Assembly: GCA_001275005.1 (NCBI GenBank) | Contig: JWZX01001181.1 | Span: 1-23,439, forward strand | DNA: 23,439 nucleotides | Reading direction: 5' to 3' | DNA from: Chrysochromulina tobinii | Taxonomy: Eukaryota; Haptophyta; Prymnesiales; Chrysochromulinaceae | Part shown: positions 8,346 to 14,940 of the stretch, in pieces | Layout: each line of letters starts with the position of its first letter | How positions within the stretch are numbered: the stretch's first letter is position 1 | Made by a program: the position numbers and the translations under genes | The notes under the pieces: generated by a model | Databases searched by the model: none | Seen by the model: the letters and a program-made list of their open reading frames with translations, nothing else | Told to the model about the DNA's origin: nothing

Positions 8346-9872
8346 GGATCCGTCGGACCAGTCCACGAGGCCATAGTTGCCCTCTTCGCAAGCGCCGGAC
8401 TGCAGCAGGGCCTCATCCTCGGCGAGCAGCCGGCCGTTGGAGCCTGGCGGCATGAGAGACGGGTGCTTGACGTGCACGATCAGCACGGCGCGTGGGCCAC
8501 TGCCGGTGCTATTGGGCACCCGCACCTCATGCTCGAGGCTGTCGTCAAAGACGATCGCTCGCCCGCGCTGCCAGCGCCGTCGCGCCGTGCCAACACGCAG
8601 TTCGCTCTCCTCTAGACTACCGGCCAATCCGAGGGAGAAGACCACCCGCTCGTTGACCGGCCCTGTGTGCGCCTTGACATGGGAGCCAGGCCCGAGAAGC
8701 GAGAGCATGGCCACGCCCCAATACCGGTCGACTGGCTGCGGCATGCCCTCATTCTCGCCTTCTCCGTAGTACCATCCCATCGCGCGCGTGACCGCCGTAC
8801 AGATGCCCCTCGTGCGAGCGGGGTAGAACACTTCCGTTCGCAAGCCGCCTCGCATCTCATACTCGCGCTGACAGGGCACGTGACGCTGCACCCACTCGAG
8901 CGGGCGTGCGGCGATGCCCTCCTGGTTCGTGTACCAGTGCTTCGCCTCCTCCTCCTTGCCCTCGGCCACCATCTGGAGCAGCCCCAGCAGCTCGGCGTGG
9001 ATCGTCTCAGTCGCCCGCTCGAGCTCTTGCACCAGCGGACGGTAGTATGATCTCCGGTGGATCTCACAAGAGAGGAGCCGACCAGCTGTGATCTCGCGCG
9101 GCCGGTGCAGTGCGTGCGGCCACAGCTGCAGCGCCACGCCCGCCGCGTGCACGCGCGCCGCCCTGCGCCGCTGCTTCGCGCCGCCCTGCTTCTGCAGCAC
9201 GCAATCCAGCCCATGCAGGATATTGAGTGCGAGCGTGCGCTCTTCTTCGCTAAGCGGCGGCACGTCGTGCGATGCCGCCAGGCCGGGCAGGTAGCCCTCC
9301 TTGAGCACGCCGCTCCACGCGTTCGCGTCCGCTCTGGTCTTGAGCTTACGGCCGAGCAGCAGCATGATCGCCTTGCCGTACGCAATTTCCGCGTCCTCCT
9401 GCTTGCCGAGGTTGTGTTGCAGCATGCCGAGCGTGCACTGCAAGGTGGGAGAGTAGCGCCCCTCGTCGCGCTGCGCGAGCTTGCGCACAACCGCCACCGC
9501 GCGCTGGCGCAGCCGTCGGACGTGGTCGTTGTGGCCCTCGCCCTGGGTGCGGTTAGGCTGTGCGACCTGATACTCGACCTCGTCGATCAGCTCGTTCGCG
9601 TGCTTGAACTGCAGAGCGACGTCGCCAGGATTGAGTGCCGCGGCGTGCTGCAGTACGGCCACGCGCACCGGCCGTGGTACCTCCTGCTCGTCCAGCTGAC
9701 TGGCGAGGGAGCGGTACTGGGCCGCGTCTGTCGGGTTCAGCTCAACAGCACGCATCAGGGCGCGCATGCTCTGCGGCCAAACTTCTCTGATCACCTCCTC
9801 CGGAAGAGGAACGCCTTTGCGAAATCGGGTACGCAACATCGGCCAATAGTCTGCGAGCGACAGAGTCGCCAT
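8304..9872 (-). CDS. TPR-like protein with aspartyl/asparaginyl beta-hydroxylase domain
   Basis: 522 aa, single exon, ATG at 9872. The N-terminal half is helical and TPR-like (MRALMRAVELNPTDAAQYRS, AVLQHAAALNPGDVALQFKH). From about 265 to 472 it matches the ASPH-type Fe(II)/2-oxoglutarate hydroxylase fold: LLGPGSHVKAHTGPVNERV with iron-ligand candidate His402, VFDDSLEHEV with His448, and Arg461 in RAVLIVHVKHP. In animals this family hydroxylates Asp/Asn of EGF-like domains in the ER; TPR plus hydroxylase is a known arrangement. No signal peptide or membrane anchor is seen here, so the location may be cytosolic. Compared from memory with animal ASPH, the stretch after HTGP reads RVVFS where animals have RLRMH, so two residues thought to bind 2-oxoglutarate may be missing. 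Substrate unknown. Confidence 0.85.
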   Translation of the reverse strand: MATLSLADYWPMLRTRFRKGVPLPEEVIREVWPQSMRALMRAVELNPTDAAQYRSLASQLDEQEVPRPVRVAVLQHAAALNPGDVALQFKHANELIDEVEYQVAQPNRTQGEGHNDHVRRLRQRAVAVVRKLAQRDEGRYSPTLQCTLGMLQHNLGKQEDAEIAYGKAIMLLLGRKLKTRADANAWSGVLKEGYLPGLAASHDVPPLSEEERTLALNILHGLDCVLQKQGGAKQRRRAARVHAAGVALQLWPHALHRPREITAGRLLSCEIHRRSYYRPLVQELERATETIHAELLGLLQMVAEGKEEEAKHWYTNQEGIAARPLEWVQRHVPCQREYEMRGGLRTEVFYPARTRGICTAVTRAMGWYYGEGENEGMPQPVDRYWGVAMLSLLGPGSHVKAHTGPVNERVVFSLGLAGSLEESELRVGTARRRWQRGRAIVFDDSLEHEVRVPNSTGSGPRAVLIVHVKHPSLMPPGSNGRLLAEDEALLQSGACEEGNYGLVDWSDGSELGASLIGNQETN

Positions 9873-9976
9873 TTTCTGCGAAAAGGTCAGCCTCGGATTC
9901 CCGGCGAGGGTCTAGTTGATCCTCATGGCGAACCTCATTCACAGGTTCCACAAACATAGTCATTTTTGCAACTTGT
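9873..9976. promoter_or_regulatory. Very short divergent promoter, beta-hydroxylase / PDZ gene
   Basis: Only 104 bp separate opposed start codons. A 6-bp inverted repeat (GAACCT at 9930-9935, AGGTTC at 9943-9948) sits near the middle. Transcription starts must be very close to the ATGs or overlap the opposite gene. Confidence 0.5.
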
Positions 9977-10915
9977 ATGCACCTTATCCTGGTGCTCGTC
10001 GCTCCTGTCCTGGCCTTTCACGCATCGTCACGCGCGCCGCATACGTCACGACTGTCATCACCACAATGTAACCTGCTCGATGACGCAGGAGATGGCGACA
10101 TAGTGGCCGTTCTGGAGCTCGCTACGGTCACTGTCGCAGCGCTCATTGGTGCTCCTGCAGCTTGGTCGCTGGTTCGACGCCAGGACGGCTCGTCTATAGA
10201 CGAGAGCTCCGCGCCAACATCTTCGCCGAGTCTGCCACGCAATGCGCTGACTGAAAAGGTCGCCATCGACATTGACTTGGGTCCCGATGGACAGCCCAAG
10301 GGTGTCAGCCGCATCCTGTTCAAGCCGCTGCTTGCGCGCTCTGAATTCCTCGTCGTCAACCTGACGGCACCGCTCGGCCTCGTGATCGAGGAGCGCAACT
10401 CGGCCATTGTGGCCACCGGCGCGCTTCCAGGCTACGGAGCCTTTGGGCGCGTGCAGGAAGGCGATCATATCCGGGCGGTCACGGCATACGCAGAGGTCAT
10501 TGGCGACGCACCGATGTGGCAGCAGGTCACCTCGGGCACGCCGATCGGTGATATCCGATTAGCGCGTCTCATCTTCACCACCGAGGGCGCCTCCTACACC
10601 GATGTGCGCGACGCCATCGCTTCGCACAAGGACTCGGACGGCAGCCAGAAGGACAAGGGACGCACGCCGCAGGTCACGCTGGTCCTCGAGCGAGCGGTCA
10701 ACGCGACGAGCGCGAGCACGCCACGCGATGGCGTGCCACAGCTCGAGTCTCTCTTAGACGTTCTTAAGGGCGACTTGAGTCGTTCAGCCGTGGGTGAGAT
10801 CGGGAGTAGCGGGAAGCGGGGCCTCGTCGAGAGGGCACGGCAGGCGTTTGGAGTGGACGGCGAAGCGGCGGAAGACAAAGCGAACGGCAGGCCACGAAAG
10901 GAGGATTGGTGGTAA
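9977..10915 (+). CDS. Plastid-directed membrane protein with PDZ-like domain
   Basis: 312 aa, single exon. Residues 1-14 (MHLILVLVAPVLAF) form a signal peptide with likely cleavage before Phe14. A Ser/Ala/Arg-rich stretch (HASSRAPHTSRLSS) then resembles a transit peptide. This two-part leader with Phe near the junction is typical of plastid proteins in algae with secondary plastids. Residues about 44-66 form one hydrophobic segment, a possible thylakoid or envelope anchor. About 123-200 is PDZ-like: APLGLVIEERNSAIVATGAL, then GRVQEGDHIRAV, with a further strand at TPQVTLVLER (230-239). The charged C-terminus ends KEDWW. PDZ domains bind C-terminal peptides; a role in plastid protein assembly or proteolysis is inference. 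No protease residues are seen. The leader argues for transit into the plastid, not secretion. Confidence 0.75.
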   Translation: MHLILVLVAPVLAFHASSRAPHTSRLSSPQCNLLDDAGDGDIVAVLELATVTVAALIGAPAAWSLVRRQDGSSIDESSAPTSSPSLPRNALTEKVAIDIDLGPDGQPKGVSRILFKPLLARSEFLVVNLTAPLGLVIEERNSAIVATGALPGYGAFGRVQEGDHIRAVTAYAEVIGDAPMWQQVTSGTPIGDIRLARLIFTTEGASYTDVRDAIASHKDSDGSQKDKGRTPQVTLVLERAVNATSASTPRDGVPQLESLLDVLKGDLSRSAVGEIGSSGKRGLVERARQAFGVDGEAAEDKANGRPRKEDWW

Positions 10916-11541
10916 CGTTTCACACACTACTATCCGCTTGACCTCGCTGCTAGATCTTCTGTTATGAAAATGTCACTCTCGCTCTCTTCACTGAGGACTC
11001 TAAGTCTCTATCTTGAATCTTCACACGAGCGACGAGGAGCTGCGAGCTCTATCCTCTAACCGCGCACCCGGTCCCGGGTCCGCCCCCCCGCGTGCCGGGC
11101 GTGCGCGGCTCGAGCCTCCGGCGGTTCGCTCCGCGGCTGCGGGTCCGGTCCGGCGACCGATTTTTATGGTATACGTCACTAGGGCTACGGTAAAGTAAAC
11201 CTCGATGCGCGGGCCGCCCCCGCGCCGGGCGCGCCGGGCCGGTCGCGGTCCGCGCGACCCGCGAGGCCGAGGGATAGAGGCAATTGGTATTAGAGGGAAA
11301 CTTGCCAGGCGCATTCCAATTATTTTGTTAAGATTCACACAAGCTTGGCGGGGTCACATTTCGGTCTCCTCGCCGCGCCCCGACGAGGTGCTTCCGCTTT
11401 CGACTATTTGCTCAATCGTCTCAGGAACCTTGCTCAACGTCTCAGGACGAGTGCTGAGCTGCTGACTGAAAGCGTCATGCACACTGCCCTGCCGGCCATT
11501 TTCTTCGCCGCCGTCGTTCGCACGGGATATCTCAGGGTGTT
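10916..11541. other. Convergent intergenic region with very GC-rich blocks
   Basis: No gene is recognised. Two very GC-rich blocks (about 11060-11160 and 11200-11275) flank an AT-richer core at 11160-11200. The edges of the blocks are imperfect inverted copies: GCGGGTCCGGTCCGGCGACCG near 11139-11159 resembles the reverse complement of the sequence at 11241-11263. This could fold as a long hairpin in RNA. It does not resemble 5S rRNA or a tRNA. Both flanking genes end here. Confidence 0.45.
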
Positions 11542-12491
11542 TCACTTGCCTTTCTTCAAGTTCGCGAGGAAGTCACCCGCGCGCCTCTCGTCGCGGCAGA
11601 GCACGGCGCGTGCGCCGCGCAGATACTCGTACGCGTCCAACCTGTCCTTTTGCTTGCGCCGACGCAGGAATGCCTCGTTGACGAGGCGCTTCTGGACGAG
11701 GCTCTCGACTTTCTCGGGCTCGGCAGGCGGCGGTAGCCTCGAGTCGGGCTCGAGCCCGAGCTTGCGCAGGTGGCCGAAGAGCTCATCCTCCTTCACCCAC
11801 GTCGGCTCGTGCGACCCCTTGTCCTGACTCTCAGCGATGATCGCGAGGATCACCTCGACGAAGGCGAGGTAGATGGCCTGCCCCTCGTCTGTCTGGGTGA
11901 GTGGCTCCGTCACCATCTTTTCATGTGGCAGCAGGTTGACGAGCATGTACCGCGGGCCGCCCGACGCCGCGCCAGCACCGCCTCGGCCCGCTGCGGCCTG
12001 GCTGGCGCCCGCTGCTTGGCTCGGTCCCGCCTGGCTCGCGCCCGCACCGCCACCGTCGGCATCGTCGGCCGCATCGTCGGCGGCGCCCGCGCCCGCGTCC
12101 GTTTCGTCCACGAGCTTGAGCCCGAAGATATGGCCCAGCTTCTCATTTGCAACGGCTAACACCTGCTTGAAGATCTTGCCGCTGCGATCCTGTGCCTTAT
12201 GCTCGGGCATTACGTGGTCCTTGATCTCGGTTCGTGTGATGGGTTTCCGCGTGTGCTCGCGGAGCAGTACTGCGCGGGGTAGGTACGCGAAGCAAAACAT
12301 CCGGTGAGCATCGCCAGAGGAGGGACGCTTAGCGGTGCTGCGGTAGCAAGCGCACCGAAGCGGCAAAGGTTGGTTGCGAGTGCTTCCGCGGTGTCGGCCT
12401 TGATAGGCTGCGGCGCCTGCGAGGGAGCTTGCGATGGCGCTGCTTCCTCGCCGTCCTCGTCCTCGTCCGCCTTGCGCTTGCGGGGCGGCAT
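11542..12491 (-). CDS. NSE3: MAGE-domain protein, NSE3 subunit of SMC5/6 complex
   Basis: Two exons, 12491-12356 and 12269-11542, give 287 aa. The 86-nt GT-AG intron (12355-12270) joins NLCRF to VLLREHTRKPITRTEI, restoring a continuous MAGE homology domain; the frame running unspliced upstream to 12537 lacks this match. The protein starts MPPRKRKADEDEDGEE, a nuclear-localisation-like basic patch plus an acidic stretch. The winged-helix parts include IFKQVLAVANEKLGHIFGLK, YMLVNLLP, ELFGHLRKLGLEP and YEYLRGARAV. An Ala/Gly/Asp-rich insertion of about 45 residues interrupts the domain after FGLKLVDET. Single-copy MAGE proteins outside mammals are NSE3, which with NSE1 and NSE4 forms the SMC5/6 subcomplex for DNA repair and chromosome segregation. 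The NSE3 assignment rests on family logic. Confidence 0.83.
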
Positions 12492-12639
12492 GAATCTGGC
12501 GTGAGAGCGCGCGAAAGTACTCTTCGAGGTGTTTCAACGAATTAACGAGTCCACCGGAAGCGCGGCCTGCCGGCGATGATTCTCCTGTGATTTCTAGAAG
12601 TTCGTCAAACGTACTGTAGCGGTACAGAACTCCGCGACG
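12492..12639. promoter_or_regulatory. Divergent promoter region, NSE3 / TRIC
   Basis: 148 bp lie between opposed start codons. On the NSE3 side, 12509-12516 reads GCGCGAAA, the reverse complement of the E2F/DP consensus TTTCGCGC, 17 bp upstream of the NSE3 ATG. An S-phase input for a chromosome-maintenance gene would make sense, but one 8-bp match in GC-rich DNA can occur by chance. Confidence 0.45.
12509..12516. promoter_or_regulatory. Possible E2F/DP binding site
   Basis: Exact match to GCGCGAAA. It is so close to the NSE3 ATG that it would lie at or downstream of the transcription start. Sequence match only. Confidence 0.3.
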
Positions 12640-13671
12640 ATGTGGCCGCTCAGCACGCCCCGTGCTCGGCTGCCGCCACCGCCACCGCCCTCGATGATCG
12701 AGAGTCTTTCCAGTGCATGGTCTGATGAAGAGACGGTCGTGGTCGTCGTCCTACTCACTGCTCTAACACTCGCATGGTGCTCTAACTCTTCGGCATGGTG
12801 GCGAATGCCCGTGCTCGCTGCCGCAGGTGCCATCCTCATCCCACTCCGGTCGGCTCTCCTTTCAGTACTCATGTCCGCTGCTCGAGATACCCGCACGAGC
12901 TATCCGTACCTAGTTGTGATACCACACTGCTTCGTGAGTTCCGCCGTCTACCGGCAGGAACGTGAACGGCGTGAGCCAGCCCTCAGGAGCACCAACTTCC
13001 TCCCACTCCCAACGCTCGCCCTGGGCTTCTTTTGCTACGGGTTCGGAGGTACAGTTTCATCAGACCTCCTGATGGGCTTGCCAGTGACTGCCTTTGTGCA
13101 CTCGCGCATCTTCCCATGCTGGGTTCTGGGCTGGCTGCTGGTGTGGTGCTTCCCATCGGACCTTCTTTACAAAGCTTGGTCGGAGCGGCGAGGGACCGCC
13201 TCCTTCCTCCGCCTCCTCCTGAACGCTTTCGATGCGATCGACGCGATCACAACTCCCATGGGGAGAGTCTCGCGCAGCGCCCGCGAATTCGGCAACCGGC
13301 TCTCGGCTCCGGTGCTAGCGGGCGTGTTCGCGGGCACTGCAGGGGCGTCGATCCGCTACGTTGAACGTGTCCACATACAGCGGCGTAGCGATGAAGCGGG
13401 CTCGAGCCAAACCGCGCTCGCCGCCGCTGTCGCCCGCTCGCTCGGGTATGTCGTCTTCTGGCATCACTTTGCCGTCACGCGCTGCTCGGACCCGGGCGTC
13501 GACCCGGCCTTGAACCACTGTAACGACTTCGGAGGCCCTGATTCGGTGCGGATTGCCATGATTTACTTCCATGTCGTCTGGGTCCTCGCCTGCGACTATG
13601 GCCTCGCGTCTGGACACCCGTTCGTGTATGCCTCTGACGCCCTGTTTCGCGCGCTAGGCAAGACAAGCTAA
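12640..13671 (+). CDS. TRIC-type trimeric intracellular cation channel
   Basis: 343 aa, single exon, ATG at 12640. After a Pro-rich N-terminus there are about seven hydrophobic segments, roughly at residues 32-47, 57-78, 121-144, 157-178, 222-237, 259-276 and 302-322. The signature lies in GFFCYGFGGTVSSDLLMGLP (129-148) and WCFPSDLLYKAW (169-180). These match the TRIC pattern of a FGGG-like pore helix followed by CPFDLFYK. A Gly-rich helix, AGVFAGTAGASIRYVE, fits the later GSGVAL-type TRIC helix. TRIC channels are K+-conducting channels of the ER/SR that balance charge during calcium release. ER location is inference; no retention signal was identified. Sequence is divergent from animal TRIC-A/B, so the family is likely but not certain. 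Confidence 0.72.
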   Translation: MWPLSTPRARLPPPPPPSMIESLSSAWSDEETVVVVVLLTALTLAWCSNSSAWWRMPVLAAAGAILIPLRSALLSVLMSAARDTRTSYPYLVVIPHCFVSSAVYRQERERREPALRSTNFLPLPTLALGFFCYGFGGTVSSDLLMGLPVTAFVHSRIFPCWVLGWLLVWCFPSDLLYKAWSERRGTASFLRLLLNAFDAIDAITTPMGRVSRSAREFGNRLSAPVLAGVFAGTAGASIRYVERVHIQRRSDEAGSSQTALAAAVARSLGYVVFWHHFAVTRCSDPGVDPALNHCNDFGGPDSVRIAMIYFHVVWVLACDYGLASGHPFVYASDALFRALGKTS

Positions 13672-14141
13672 AGAGGACTATTGCACCGCGCGTATTAGGC
13701 GACTACTAGTACACTTCTGTATTGTGGCCCTGTGTCCCCGCCGCCCGCCGGTCGGGTGTCGGGCATGGGGGTGGGGGTGCGCGGTGTGCTCTACGCGGTC
13801 TGACACCCACACGGCGACGAACAAAATCCGAGAAATTGAGTGATCTCGAATCGACTTGACTTGACTTGTGACGGACAGCTGGTAATGGGTATACCGTGAA
13901 CGCTGAAAGCATGCAATCATGTGTTTCGTTAATGTCGATCTCATGTGTAGAGAGTTGTGTCTCCGTGTGGTCGAATAAGTTCTCGCTTTCTCAACACTCA
14001 GTCGACGATCGCGTTCTGTCTCTCGCTCTTCCTCAACTTGACTCCAAATCGGGACAAGTCGCGACAACAAAAAGCGATGAGCCTCAAATAAACCCCGGCC
14101 TGCAGCAGGACTCTCAAGGAAATAGTGCCAGGCCGCGACAG
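13672..14141. other. Intergenic, downstream of TRIC gene
   Basis: Nothing recognisable. It contains a G-rich run around 13759-13782 and a short CTTGA tandem (TCGACTTGACTTGACTTG) near 13852-13869. An open frame crosses 13911-14141 but has codon composition unlike the confident genes. Confidence 0.5.
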
Positions 14142-14766
14142 ATGGACCGCTACCAGCGCCGCGAAGATGACGAAGAGGATGAGGCGCTCCACGAGAGCGA
14201 TGGCTCACACGACGATGCCGAGTCATCGACACCGGCCGTTGGCGAGTGTGCAGCGAACGACGCTGCTCAGAACGCGGATGAGGATGAGGACGTGCAGGCT
14301 GCTGCGCCAGCGCTAGACTCGGGCAAAGCCGAGGTGCCTTCTCCACGTGTGGGAAGAATTGGAAGATTCTTCAAACCTCGGGCTCTGCCATGGGAGCGCC
14401 GCCTGCATCGGCGCAGTCACCTCATCGTCCAGCGCTCGATCTCGACGGCTACTCTCTCAACACGATGCTTGGGCACCTCGGTACTTGTTCCCCGAGGCAC
14501 GCGCAAGGTGACAACCTTCGATGCACAATCCGCATCGCACCTGTGAGGATGTGGTCAACTCGCACGACATCCCCCTGGGAATCGGCGCAATCGAGAATCG
14601 TGCATTTTAAGGCATCGGCACGATCCCGTGGATCGAAACTTTCATTAAAACGAGTATTCGCCCGCGGGGCGGGACCGCCGGCGACCGGCACCGGGTGCTC
14701 GACCTCGAGCGCGAGGACGAAGAGGGGCTACTGTATGGGCTAAAACCGAACGCGACCGGACTGTGA
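14142..14766 (+). CDS. Possible small spliced gene, uncharacterised
   Basis: Low-confidence model. An ATG at 14142 opens a frame rich in Asp and Glu (EDDEEDEALHESDG, NADEDEDVQ). A putative intron from about 14347 to 14424 (GTGTGG to CGTCCAG) would lead to LDLDGYSLNTMLGHLG. A second from about 14481 to 14613 (GTACTT to TTTTAAG) would lead to IGTIPWIETFIKTSIRP and EREDEEGLLYGLKPNATGL, stop at 14764-14766. The three pieces read as plausible protein and use GT-AG borders, but the second acceptor is poor. Alternatives are a single-exon frame from 13911 to 14546, a decayed pseudogene, or 3'-UTR sequence. No domain is recognised. It lies between two genes that end toward each other. Confidence 0.25.
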
Positions 14767-14940
14767 TCGGATGTGCGGCGTGGACGGTCGAGAGGCAGTC
14801 TGAATCCGAGTCCCCCCGCCCGGTGTCGGCTGTCGCTCGTCGCGTGTGGACGGGCGTCGCTGCGTCGTATGTCGAATGTCCGTGGTGACATGCTTTCGAG
14901 GGGCGTTATATAGAAGTGCCGTCTGCCGAGCGAATTGTGT

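Noticed and set aside
4995-9872. Idea that the beta-hydroxylase modifies the nearby ankyrin-repeat protein
   Set aside because: Ankyrin asparagines are hydroxylated by FIH, a different 2-oxoglutarate oxygenase family; ASPH-type enzymes act on EGF-like domains. Proximity alone is not evidence.
9057-9959. 300-aa plus-strand open frame opposite the beta-hydroxylase gene
   Set aside because: It lies antisense to a well-supported domain, and its composition (Arg/Leu/Val/His-rich) is that of a reverse-strand shadow.
12492-12537. Longer NSE3 start at 12537 (frame beginning MKHLEEYFRAL)
   Set aside because: It reads exon 1 and the intron in the wrong frame and gives no MAGE similarity until after 12270. 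The spliced model from 12491 is better.
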